NCBI GenBank assembly: GCA_000961655.1
Contig: LADR01000018.1
Coordinates: forward strand, 87,465-151,464
DNA length: 64,000 nt
Direction: 5' to 3'
Source of the DNA: Desulfatitalea sp. BRH_c12
GTDB lineage: Bacteria; Desulfobacterota; Desulfobacteria; Desulfobacterales; Desulfosarcinaceae
Of this stretch, positions 25,187 to 33,123 are shown piece by piece; position 1 is the stretch's first letter, and each line of letters opens with the position of its first letter. The translations under genes were made by a program, and so were the position numbers. The notes beneath the pieces are model-generated. The model had not been told where the DNA came from and made no database searches. It was given only the letters and a program-made list of their open reading frames with translations.

Positions 25187-26659
25187 TCACCCCGCTGGCA
25201 AAAAGTCGATCGGGTACAGGATGGTCGTCTTGGGCACGCCTTCTTTGGAGCCAAAATTGAACCGTTTGACGCGCTCGACAATCTGGGCCACCAGCGACGG
25301 CGAGCCTAAATCGGTGGACTCCACCTTGCACAATGAGACTTCCCCGCCCGACTCGATGCTGATGCGCAGCAAAATTTTTCCACGCAGGGTCGGGTCTCGG
25401 CGCAATTCGGTATTGTAAATGCGGTAGAGGGTCGCCTTGTACCGATCGAAGACAATCTGGATCTCCTCATCGGTCCGGCCGACACCCGGCCCATCGCTCA
25501 GCGGTCGGGGCGCCTCCGCACGACCGGCGATGGCACTCTTGACCTTGGCAAAACCCGAACCAGTGCCATCGCCGCTGCCATAGCCGCCGCCCATCCCGAT
25601 ACCGTATCCGCCGCCACCGCCACCACCGCCGCCGCTGCCGACATTACGACTGACGCCGAAATTGCTGATACCACCGCTGGTGCCGCCCTGGCCCTGCATG
25701 GAAACCAACGACCGGTGGGCCACAGCTTGGCCCGCTGGCTGCAGGCTGTCTTTGGTCAGGCGCGCCTCGGTACCGAGCCTCGCGACAGGCGTTTCTTTCA
25801 TCAAATCCTTGAATGTGTTTTTGAACGCAAGGACGCCGACGCTTTCAGCTTTTTTGCGTGCCCCCGGAGACCCGCCGCCCCCAGCTACCTTCTTCGGTTC
25901 CGGCGCTGGTTCGCCACCCCCCTTGGTTGCCTTTTCCGGCTTCTCCGGTTCAGGCGCGGGTTTGGTTTCATCCAGCTTTTTGGGCTCTGGTTTGGGTTGC
26001 GGGGCCGGTTTGGGCGGCTCCTTTTTGACCAGCATCGCCAGGCGTTCCGGAATCTCCACCTGCGCGACCGACCGATCCGGTATCGGCACCTTCACCAGGG
26101 GAATCACGGAGCCAAAGAAAAAGCACAGGAGCAACGCAACGAGTACGGCGCGGCGAAATATCTTTTCACTTTCGGCCTGTTTGGTCCAGGGCATGATCAT
26201 CGTACGATAGGGAACTGGCGATATCTCGCGTTCGATGACCAACTCTTCCTGGCGCCGTTCTTCACGTTCGTGTGCGTCATGCACCTCTTCGTAAAGGTCG
26301 TCCATTTCAGAGCGCTTTTCTGCGATCCGCGCCTGGAGCGAAGACTGTTTCTCCAGAACACCGCCGATCTTGCCATCGAAGTGGGCGACGCGTTCCATCA
26401 CGCTTTGCAGGTGCCCGGCGGCATCCTTGGCTTCCGAGATTCCTTCCCAGAAGAGCTTGGACGCTTTCAGCTCTTCCAACCGGCCGAAAGCATTGCAGAC
26501 ATCCCGCAAGGCATCGAATCGTTGTCTATCGCCAGAAAACTTTTCGAGCACCGTCGTGACAACGTGCAACTCTGCTTCGAGCGCCTCGCAGTGTTTCCGT
26601 GCTTGCTCGATTTGCGCATTGAGAGGCGCCAATTCCTGTTCTAACAAGGATGTATTCAC
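25187..26659 (-). CDS. TonB/AgmX-like energy transducer with cytoplasmic coiled coil
   Basis: A protein of 490 residues. Layout: an N-terminal Glu/Gln-rich coiled coil (1-150), a single TM helix (about 168-188, VLVALLLCFFFGSVIPL), a periplasmic Pro/Lys/Glu-rich spacer (PKPAPQPKPEPKKLDE), a Gly-rich stretch near 345-385, and a C-terminal AgmX/PglI or TonB-like domain (FDRYKATLYRIYNTELRRDPTLRGKILLRISIESGGEVSL, ending VKRFNFG with a final strand). Such C-terminal domains reach across the periplasm to outer-membrane partners. E. coli TonB has only a short cytoplasmic tail, so the 165-residue coiled coil is unusual. It lies between ExbD and TolQ genes, so it is the likely moving part of this motor. 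Confidence 0.86.
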   Translation of the reverse strand: MNTSLLEQELAPLNAQIEQARKHCEALEAELHVVTTVLEKFSGDRQRFDALRDVCNAFGRLEELKASKLFWEGISEAKDAAGHLQSVMERVAHFDGKIGGVLEKQSSLQARIAEKRSEMDDLYEEVHDAHEREERRQEELVIEREISPVPYRTMIMPWTKQAESEKIFRRAVLVALLLCFFFGSVIPLVKVPIPDRSVAQVEIPERLAMLVKKEPPKPAPQPKPEPKKLDETKPAPEPEKPEKATKGGGEPAPEPKKVAGGGGSPGARKKAESVGVLAFKNTFKDLMKETPVARLGTEARLTKDSLQPAGQAVAHRSLVSMQGQGGTSGGISNFGVSRNVGSGGGGGGGGGYGIGMGGGYGSGDGTGSGFAKVKSAIAGRAEAPRPLSDGPGVGRTDEEIQIVFDRYKATLYRIYNTELRRDPTLRGKILLRISIESGGEVSLCKVESTDLGSPSLVAQIVERVKRFNFGSKEGVPKTTILYPIDFLPAG

Positions 26660-26669
26660 GGCATTCCCA

Positions 26670-27164
26670 CTAGCTTTGAGCGGCCTTCTGGTTAACGGCG
26701 AGGGAAATCCTTCCGTATCCAGATTCCGTGCAGGTTGACATTATTTTTTTGAGCACACTGAAAGGTATCGTCTTGTCGGCAAGAATGGTGACCTCCTTGC
26801 TGTCGACGACACTCCTGGTGCTTATCCCGATGATGTTGCGTTCAAGTTGCTTGAGCCGTTCGGTCACTTGCGCCACGCTCTCGTTGCCGGCAATCAGCAA
26901 TTCAGAGGTATTGATGACAGCCTCGCCTTGTACCAGGACCATTTCAGGGGTGACCAGGATGACCACGGTTTCCCTTGGCTTGGCTTCGACCACCGAGTCA
27001 GGCAGCTTGATCTGCTTGGGCGCCTCCAGAATTTCGCTGCTTCCCGAGTTGAAGAGCAGAAAGAACACCAAAATAGTGAAGACATCCATCAGAGAGGTCA
27101 AATTAAGACTCGTTATGACTTTTCTGTTACGCCCCATCCGTTTCATGCGCTTGCTGTTTCTCAT
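26670..27164 (-). CDS. ExbD/TolR protein (A) with membrane Asp
   Basis: A protein of 164 residues. A short basic N-terminus precedes one TM helix, LTSLMDVFTILVFFLLF, carrying Asp27, the residue that carries protons in ExbD/TolR. The periplasmic part (from about 45) has the expected strand-helix order, with VTILADKTIPFSVLKKIMSTCTESGYGRISLAV near the end. It starts inside the last codons of the second ExbD gene (4-base ATGA overlap). Together with the TolQ copies it should form the energised stator complex. The presence of two different ExbD proteins suggests a heteromeric TolR dimer or two alternative stators. Confidence 0.93.
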   Translation of the reverse strand: MRNSKRMKRMGRNRKVITSLNLTSLMDVFTILVFFLLFNSGSSEILEAPKQIKLPDSVVEAKPRETVVILVTPEMVLVQGEAVINTSELLIAGNESVAQVTERLKQLERNIIGISTRSVVDSKEVTILADKTIPFSVLKKIMSTCTESGYGRISLAVNQKAAQS

Positions 27165-27652
27165 GGCGCGTCTCCTATCGATATGTCCGGGAAAAGCACC
27201 ATCCGCTGAACTTCTTCACTACCCTCGACCGGTATTTCGGTACCGCGCACCACGTCCATGATTTGAATCAGATGGTCATATTCTATTTCAGGTTCCATCA
27301 GGACGGTCGCATCTTCCTTCTCAGGGTACTGAGCCTTCAGACGCATCAGCATTTCCGACAGCATCTTAATATCGTATTGGTCATCAACTTTGGGAAAAGC
27401 GGCCTCGACGGTCGCTCCATTGGCGATTTCGATTCCAGCCGCGCGCACAATCACTTCGATCGCGAAGTTGGGTGTACTCGGGCCCGATCCGCCGGAGCCG
27501 GTCGGAACGCTCAACTCCATGATGGTCACGCGTGAGAAGACGGCGCTGATGAGCAGAAACGGGATAAGCACCACCATCAGATTCAAAAAAGTCGTGATAT
27601 CCAGCCCGGGCGTTTCCGTCTTCCCTCTTTTGAAACGATTTAACCGGGTCAT
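27161..27652 (-). CDS. ExbD/TolR protein (B) with Asn replacing the membrane Asp
   Basis: A protein of 163 residues. It aligns with ExbD over its whole length: a basic start, one TM helix (LDITTFLNLMVVLIPFLLISAVF), then a periplasmic domain ending EEVQRMVLFPDISIGDAP. At the position of the essential Asp (F-I-D-V-M in E. coli ExbD) this protein has Asn24 (F-L-N-L-M), so it is not expected to carry protons on its own. It lies directly after tolQ copy 2 (1 base between them) and overlaps ExbD A, so the pair is probably made in equal amounts and may form a mixed complex. Loss of the Asp in one subunit of a pair is a recurring feature of dual-ExbD loci, but its meaning is not established. Confidence 0.88.
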   Translation of the reverse strand: MTRLNRFKRGKTETPGLDITTFLNLMVVLIPFLLISAVFSRVTIMELSVPTGSGGSGPSTPNFAIEVIVRAAGIEIANGATVEAAFPKVDDQYDIKMLSEMLMRLKAQYPEKEDATVLMEPEIEYDHLIQIMDVVRGTEIPVEGSEEVQRMVLFPDISIGDAP

Positions 27653-27653
27653 A

Positions 27654-28307
27654 TCAATTCCTCTCGAATTGTCGCTTGGCGAAATTGGAGATATTGTTCA
27701 GTGCTTTGACCGAAGCCATTTCCAGGCTATCGACGATCTGGCCGGTGGTGGACGTCAACTTGGCGTGCAGAAGCAGCAGCGGGATCGCCGACATCAACCC
27801 GAAGGCCGTGGTGTTCATGGCCACCGATATACTGGCCGACAGCAGGTCGGCCTTCTCGGCCGGGTTGGCGTTGGCGACGGCCGTAAACGCTTCGATCAAC
27901 CCCATGATGGTGCCCAACAACCCGAGCAAAGTGGCGATGTTCGACAGCAGTGCCACATACGGCGTGCGCTTTTCCAGCTGCGGGATAATCTCCATCATGC
28001 TCTCTTCCATGGCGATTTCGATATCTTCACGCCGCCGGACCGCGCCCTGGCGCGCCAGACCCATACCCAGCATCTGCGAAATGGTGGACTTGTCGTTGCT
28101 AACCAATTGGCGCGCCTTGTCGAACTCTCCCTTGGATAGCACCGGCAGTACCCGGTTCCACATTTTGGTGTTCGCACTGCGGATACGGGTCAATTGAAAC
28201 CAGCGCTCGAAAGCGATGGCCATGCCGACCGCAAACACCAGCAAAATGGGGTACATGAACATGCCGCCTTTCTGAAAAAATGCCACCATCGTGTAAAAAC
28301 CCATCAC
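27654..28307 (-). CDS. MotA/TolQ/ExbB proton-channel protein (copy 2)
   Basis: A protein of 217 residues, the same length as copy 1. Three membrane helices are visible, with VALLSNIATLLGLLGTIMGLIEAF and NTTAFGLMSAIPLLLLHAKL identical to copy 1. The N-terminus (MGFYTMVAFFQKGGMFMYPILLVFAVGMAIAFERWFQLTR) and the C-terminal dozen residues (NISNFAKRQFERN) differ. It is immediately followed by ExbD B, so this copy may pair with the ExbD genes in the main stator, while copy 1 pairs with the TonB-like protein or forms a second ring. An AAAGGAGTAAAGG stretch upstream gives a strong ribosome site. Confidence 0.93.
   Translation of the reverse strand: MMGFYTMVAFFQKGGMFMYPILLVFAVGMAIAFERWFQLTRIRSANTKMWNRVLPVLSKGEFDKARQLVSNDKSTISQMLGMGLARQGAVRRREDIEIAMEESMMEIIPQLEKRTPYVALLSNIATLLGLLGTIMGLIEAFTAVANANPAEKADLLSASISVAMNTTAFGLMSAIPLLLLHAKLTSTTGQIVDSLEMASVKALNNISNFAKRQFERN
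27703..28094 (-). repeat. 392-bp block identical to 24430-24821 (tolQ copy 2)
   Basis: Second copy of the identical central tolQ segment. Distance between copies is 3273 bases in direct orientation, so homologous recombination between them could also delete the exbD and TonB-like genes. Confidence 0.92.
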
Positions 28308-28327
28308 CTTTACTCCTTTTTTTGGTC

Positions 28328-28420
28328 CGTTAACTCGTTAAATCGTAGATTCGTCAATGTGTTCATCGATCGGAGAAGCGGATTGGCCAAATCAACGATC
28401 GACGATTTAACGCGTTGACG
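28328..28420 (-). other. Imperfect inverted repeat before tolQ copy 2
   Basis: CGTTAACTCGTTAAATCG (28328-28345) and CGATTTAACGCGTTGACG (28403-28420) pair with two mismatches, spanning the end of the small secreted-protein gene. Like 25048-25086 it sits just upstream of a tolQ-type gene, so both may shape mRNA stability. Confidence 0.4.
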
Positions 28421-28805
28421 AACGACTGACATTATAAAAATCAAGCTGCCGCATAAAAACGTCGCGATCCACCGGGCCGTCGTTTTCGTTCAACATCATG
28501 TGCAGACTTGTCTCTACCCCGATCTCCGAGCTTTTCCACGGCACGATATAGAGCGATTTGGGAGCCTCGTCGTTGCCCACGATCGACATGCCCGACAACT
28601 CCTTGGCCTCGGATGTCTTGCCTTTATCCTTATCCTTAGCGTCCTTGTCATCCATGGCCTTATCCTGGGCCAGCGCCACACCCGCCGTCATTAATGTCAC
28701 AAACACGGTCAGCGTCACTGTGCGATATATCAGCCGGCGCCACTGGGGTTGACGTGGACAGTGGCAAGTAGAAAGTGACGTACTTTTATCGATTTTATCC
28801 GCCAT
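28407..28805 (-). CDS. Small secreted protein of unknown function
   Basis: A protein of 132 residues. A long N-terminus leads into a hydrophobic helix (TVTLTVFVTLMTAGVALAQD) with a plausible signal-peptidase I site after ALA. The mature part starts with a Lys/Asp-rich segment (AMDDKDAKDKDKGKTSEAK), then SGMSIVGNDEAPKSLYIVPWKSSEIG and ends VFMRQLDFYNVSRSSTR. I do not recognise a named family. Its place between TPR and TolQ genes, on the same strand with small gaps, suggests a periplasmic accessory of the machine. The start may be further downstream since the pre-signal region is long for a secretion signal. Confidence 0.68.
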   Translation of the reverse strand: MADKIDKSTSLSTCHCPRQPQWRRLIYRTVTLTVFVTLMTAGVALAQDKAMDDKDAKDKDKGKTSEAKELSGMSIVGNDEAPKSLYIVPWKSSEIGVETSLHMMLNENDGPVDRDVFMRQLDFYNVSRSSTR

Positions 28806-28856
28806 GACGATGTCTCCCTGACACTCGCTTTGCCATGTGAATGCCTTGTAAGCGAT

Positions 28857-29528
28857 CTATTGTCCTATCCGGTTGCGCAGATCAGCGATCCAAATGCCCA
28901 CTTTCTGATCGTCGGGACAGGCCTCACTGTAGATTTCGTACTGCGCCAGAGCACATTCCAGGTCGTTCAGGTACAGGTCACACAGAATCCCGAGATTTCG
29001 GCGGGCCGGGTAATAGTCAGGATAGCGCGCCAGCGCCTTTTCATAAAACGACCTGGCCTCGTCAAATCGTCCGGCTTTGCGGCACAGCAACCCATATTGA
29101 TTGCATGCCACCGGATGGTCGGGAACCAAGCCCAGCGCAGTTTTAAGATGCTCCTCGGCCTGCTTCGGCCGGTCCGTGTGCATCAGTGCAATCGCCAGAT
29201 TGATGTAAGGTGCCGTAACTCCCGGCGACTGCGCGATGATCTTTTCCAGAAGATCCGCGGCCGGACCGTAATCCTGCGCGCTCATCAAAACAATTGCGCG
29301 CTCGAAATCACCACGCCCGGCTGAATCCAATTGGGAACTTTCCGTGATGATGAAGCCCTGCCGGCCATCGGCAAGCTGCCCCTGCGCAGGACTTTTGGCC
29401 GCGGCGGATTCCTTTGCGGCCGGCTCGGGCTTGAGTGTCCACCCGCCTACACACCCTGCGAAAACCATCAGGGCGATCGCCATCAAAACGAATCCGGCGC
29501 ACTTGCGTAGGGTTAACCACGGCATCAT
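28857..29528 (-). CDS. TPR lipoprotein
   Basis: A protein of 223 residues. The start gives MPWLTLRKCAGFVLMAIALMVFAGC, a lipoprotein signal with lipobox VFAGC. The mature protein holds three or four tetratricopeptide repeats: GDFERAIVLMSAQDYGPAADLLEKI, APYINLAIALMHTDRPKQAEEHLKTAL, ACNQYGLLCRKAGRFDEARSFYEKAL and ARRNLGILCDLYLNDLECALAQYE. TPR lipoproteins often tether envelope assemblies. AAGGA lies just upstream of the two adjacent ATGs (29528 and 29525). The open frame extends further upstream into Arg/Trp-rich codons that are an antisense-free artefact of the 9-bp repeat, so the longer start is rejected. Confidence 0.86.
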   Translation of the reverse strand: MMPWLTLRKCAGFVLMAIALMVFAGCVGGWTLKPEPAAKESAAAKSPAQGQLADGRQGFIITESSQLDSAGRGDFERAIVLMSAQDYGPAADLLEKIIAQSPGVTAPYINLAIALMHTDRPKQAEEHLKTALGLVPDHPVACNQYGLLCRKAGRFDEARSFYEKALARYPDYYPARRNLGILCDLYLNDLECALAQYEIYSEACPDDQKVGIWIADLRNRIGQ

Positions 29529-29625
29529 TTGATCCTTCATGCTCTGTGTCTTACATGGTTTTATTTTAACAGTATGGCCCATTTCCTCAGCACACGCTGT
29601 TGCCGACATGTTTTCGATCAAGCGT

Positions 29626-32600
29626 CTAACCATTGTCGATCCCGTCATCCGGTTGTCCGGTCGGCAGGGGCGCTTCGGCCGGGACACGTTCGGCATCACC
29701 CCCCGCATCACTTTCCCTATCCACCGCATCCACCGCATCCACCGTGTCGACCGTGTCGACCGTATCGACCGTGTCCACCGTGTCCACCGTATCGACCGTG
29801 TCGACCGTATCCACAGTATCCACCGTGTCCACCGTGTCCACCGTGTCCACCGTGTCCACCGTATCCACCGCATCCACCGCATCCACCGCATCCACCGTGT
29901 CGACCGTGTCCACAGCATCGACCGTATCCACCGTATCCACCGTATCCACAGCGTCCACCGCGTCCACCGTGTCCACCGTGTCGTTCACCACATCGTCCAA
30001 GCCACCAGCCGGTTCTTCTCCCAACCCGGGTTCGGTGGCATCGGCCTGTGCGCTTGCTTCTGCTGCGGGCGCAGGCGGTTCTGGTGGTGCAAGCGGCAGT
30101 GGCTGAGCGATTTCGAAAACGAAGGCATCCAGTGATTGGATAATGCCACTGGCCTCTTCCGGCCGGTCATAGCGCGCCGGAACGAATTCAGCCAGTTTAC
30201 GCAAACTTTTTTCAATCCATTCGTTGTAGAGCCCCAAGTCTATCAGCTTGTGGTTCTTCTCATGCACGACAATGGCCTGTTCCTCGAACGGATAGGCCTG
30301 CTCTTCGATGGCCAGTTCGTACTCTTCCAGTTCCAGGGGGCTCAGACCCTCGGGACGCTCGGAGGTCATCAAGGCGTTGCTGAAATGAGAATAGATCTCG
30401 GCCAGGTAGTAGGTCGCGGCGGCCGTGACGTCACCGATTTCATAATCGATCAGATGGGTGAACGACTGAATGGCTGTTTTCATCAGCATTTGCTTCTGGC
30501 GCAGATTGTCCTCGAACGGTTTTTCCAGCTTAACGGCCGCAAATGCGTCGTACTGCGGCTCGGCCAGAACCAGGGCGGCGTTGGCCGCAAGATAGCGGGT
30601 CCGTGGGGTCCGCTCAGGTCCAGCAGAGGCGTCGATCGCGACTATGTGCCTGAGTTCGTCCAGGTACGCAGTACGATCGTCGCGCGGCTTCAGCAGCTCG
30701 GCGATTTTATTGCGCCGCTCCAGGTTGAGTTCGACCGGTTGCGGAAAGAAATCAACGTAACGCCGGTATACCGCAATCGCTCGAATGATGTTGCCATCTT
30801 CTTCATGCAGCTCGGCTGCAACCATCAGGGCATCTCGTCTGATCTCTTCGTCCTGAGATTCGCTTTCGATGCGTTCGAATTCATTGGCGGCCAGCGAGAG
30901 TTGCCCGTTTTCGCGGTAGACGAAAGCGATTTTCTTGGTCACTTCCGGCTGCAGCACGTGCCCAGGAAAGGTTTCGCGGAAAGCCACCAACACCTTGGCA
31001 GCCAGCACCCAGTCCTTAAGCTGAATCAGAGCGGCGGCACCGTCGTACTCGGCTGTCGCACGAATCTTGGAGGTCGGTGCCATGCGGCCAACACGCAGGA
31101 AATGCTCGGCCGCGGTGCGAAAATCTTTGTCGGCATTGGCCTGTTCGCCCTGCTTGTAGATCGATGCGGCGAGATTGTCGACCAAGCCTTCGCGCGCCTT
31201 GTCATCCTCCGGCAGCAAACTCAGCACATTCAGATACGCGCTTTCAGCTGCGCTGTAGCGCGCGAGCTCATAGGAAGAATGGGCGATGACCAGCCAGGCC
31301 GAGCGGCGGACAACCACCTCCGCGTTTGGAAAAACCTCGAGAAGCTTGTTGGCGGCAGACAGCGCCTGTTCATATTCTTTCATATCATAGAGATCGTCGC
31401 CGGCTGCCCCAAGCACAATCGCTGCTTTCTCATGCTCCGGGAAAGTATCGGCAAAGGTGAGCGAACTGCGCACGACTTCCCGTCTGACCGCTTCCTTGTT
31501 TTCGGGCGCGACAACGGCGTAATGCTCCCGGTACGCGTATACGGCTGCATAACCGGCTTTGGAAGATTTGTCATGCAACGGGTAGTTGTAGGCGGTCTTT
31601 TCGTATTCCACGGCTGCCGCACCAAAGGATTTGTCTTCCAGCAGTAGATCCGCCATCTGGTAGTTGATGGTCGGCGAATCGGTATCCGCCGGAAACGATA
31701 CCAGAAATTCGCTGTACCAGTGCAACGCTTCTTTAAAATGAGCCGGCTTATCTTCGGCTTTCGCAGGGTCCTGATACCAAGCGTGGTAATGGTTCCCCAA
31801 GTCGGTCAGGTTGGTTTTTAGAAATCCCAAGACCTCCGGACGGTCGCCAGGCACAAAATGCTTCCAATACTCGGATTTCAATCCGTAGCTGGTAGCAAAA
31901 CTCTTCTTGGCATCCAGGACCAGGCTGGGAAATCCGCCGGCCGCATGAATTTCAATCACCCGCATATGAAAATTGGGCGACACCTTGTGGAACGGATTGC
32001 GGCTCACGAAGGCATTGTAGGCCGCACTGGCATCGGCGTAGCGCTGTTTGTCAAAGTAGAATTCGGCCAGGTTGCTGTAGACGCTATCTTCATAAGTGCG
32101 TTTACCGTAGCGGGCGAAATACGCGACCACGGAATCGGCCCCGCCAAGGTTCGAAAAGCTCAAACTGATGACGCGGAACGTATCTTCCATGCGCTTGCGT
32201 TCGGGTTCATCTTCGGTCTGGTCGAAGGCATAGCCAACCGACACCTTATAATCGAGCAATGCGATGAATCGATGGAGGGCATCATCATAAAGTTCCTGTT
32301 TGTAAAATGTCCAGCCCAGCTTATACAGTGCAAGATCATAATACGTCGAGCCAACGCCCATCGTCACGATGCTTCCATAGGCTTCTTCAGCATCCAGATA
32401 ACGACGACGTGTAAAGAAGTATTCAGCGCGCCGGAACTGCACCTCGTCGATATAGCGCGAAGATGGAAATTCAGCGACCAGTCGGTCCATGACCGACATG
32501 GCCTCGGGTATCCGCCCTAACTCTTCGTAGGCGCGGCTCATTTGGTAAAGCACCTGGTCATTGCGGTCGTACAAGGGATATTCGGCAAGCAGTTTCTTGT

Positions 32601-33123
32601 AGAGCGTGATGGCCTCCAGAGGCCCTGCCCTTTCCAGATCATCCGCACCGTCCGGTTCGTTCGCCTGCGCCAGCGTTCCGTCCGCCGGTTGGCTGTGGGT
32701 TGCGCGCCGTTCAAAATCCGCCTCGGATTCATCCTGAACCGTTGCGGGCGCTTCCAGGCCGGTCTGCGCGGCAGCTCCAATGGCGGCCACCGCAGGTCGG
32801 GGCGCTTTTTCGGGTGCCGACAGGGTCCCGACCGTCGTCTTAGCGACGGGCGCGTTCGCTTCCCCGTCGGTCAATGTGCCGTATTCCTGCTCGATCTTCA
32901 GGTCCGCAAGCCGGCGAATCGCCTCGGGCGTCAAGGGCGAATCCGGCGTAACCTCCAGAAAACTCTGATAACTCAACATCGCTTTCTCGAGACCGCCTTC
33001 GATCTGCTCTTCCTTGATCTCGACGCGCGTATTGCGCAAGCGGGCAATCGTTTCCCGATCAACCGACTGACAGGCCAAAAGGAAAACCGGCACAAGTAGT
33101 ATCGCATATCGGATCCAGTTCAT
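29626..33123 (-). CDS. Large TPR lipoprotein with (Val-Asp-Thr/Ala)n tail
   Basis: A protein of 1165 residues. MNWIRYAILLVPVFLLAC is a lipoprotein signal, with modified Cys18. The mature protein is filled with TPR-like helical pairs (AITLYKKLLAEYPLYDRNDQVLYQMSRAYEELGRIPEAMSVMDRLVAEFPS and many more up to about residue 1000). After an Ala/Pro/Glu-rich linker comes a run of roughly 28-30 Val-Asp-Thr or Val-Asp-Ala triplets, then a short acidic end. The tail is highly negative and may bind divalent cations or partner proteins. The gene overlaps the preceding TPR gene by 4 bases. In the Myxococcus Agl-Glt machine, TPR proteins similarly accompany TolQ/TolR-type motors. Confidence 0.92.
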   Translation of the reverse strand: MNWIRYAILLVPVFLLACQSVDRETIARLRNTRVEIKEEQIEGGLEKAMLSYQSFLEVTPDSPLTPEAIRRLADLKIEQEYGTLTDGEANAPVAKTTVGTLSAPEKAPRPAVAAIGAAAQTGLEAPATVQDESEADFERRATHSQPADGTLAQANEPDGADDLERAGPLEAITLYKKLLAEYPLYDRNDQVLYQMSRAYEELGRIPEAMSVMDRLVAEFPSSRYIDEVQFRRAEYFFTRRRYLDAEEAYGSIVTMGVGSTYYDLALYKLGWTFYKQELYDDALHRFIALLDYKVSVGYAFDQTEDEPERKRMEDTFRVISLSFSNLGGADSVVAYFARYGKRTYEDSVYSNLAEFYFDKQRYADASAAYNAFVSRNPFHKVSPNFHMRVIEIHAAGGFPSLVLDAKKSFATSYGLKSEYWKHFVPGDRPEVLGFLKTNLTDLGNHYHAWYQDPAKAEDKPAHFKEALHWYSEFLVSFPADTDSPTINYQMADLLLEDKSFGAAAVEYEKTAYNYPLHDKSSKAGYAAVYAYREHYAVVAPENKEAVRREVVRSSLTFADTFPEHEKAAIVLGAAGDDLYDMKEYEQALSAANKLLEVFPNAEVVVRRSAWLVIAHSSYELARYSAAESAYLNVLSLLPEDDKAREGLVDNLAASIYKQGEQANADKDFRTAAEHFLRVGRMAPTSKIRATAEYDGAAALIQLKDWVLAAKVLVAFRETFPGHVLQPEVTKKIAFVYRENGQLSLAANEFERIESESQDEEIRRDALMVAAELHEEDGNIIRAIAVYRRYVDFFPQPVELNLERRNKIAELLKPRDDRTAYLDELRHIVAIDASAGPERTPRTRYLAANAALVLAEPQYDAFAAVKLEKPFEDNLRQKQMLMKTAIQSFTHLIDYEIGDVTAAATYYLAEIYSHFSNALMTSERPEGLSPLELEEYELAIEEQAYPFEEQAIVVHEKNHKLIDLGLYNEWIEKSLRKLAEFVPARYDRPEEASGIIQSLDAFVFEIAQPLPLAPPEPPAPAAEASAQADATEPGLGEEPAGGLDDVVNDTVDTVDAVDAVDTVDTVDTVDAVDTVDTVDAVDAVDAVDTVDTVDTVDTVDTVDTVDTVDTVDTVDTVDTVDTVDTVDTVDAVDAVDRESDAGGDAERVPAEAPLPTGQPDDGIDNG
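29721..29990. repeat. 9-bp tandem repeat (about 30 units) inside the TPR lipoprotein gene
   Basis: Period 9 with units such as CACCGTGTC, CGTGTCGAC and CCACCGTAT on the plus strand, encoding Val-Asp-Thr/Ala on the minus strand. Unit gains or losses keep the frame, so tail length can vary without breaking the gene. All other frames are open through it, producing spurious long frames. Confidence 0.95.

Noticed and set aside
28857..29918. Extended 353-codon version of the small TPR lipoprotein
   Set aside because: The extra N-terminus (Arg-Trp-Thr repeats) is again the 9-bp repeat read in another minus-strand frame; the lipoprotein signal begins at 29528/29525 with a ribosome site.
29529..30143. 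Plus-strand frames coding Pro-Pro-Cys/Tyr, His-Arg-Val or Ser-Thr-Val repeats
   Set aside because: They are translations of the 9-bp repeat in other frames. Only the minus-strand frame continues into a TPR lipoprotein.
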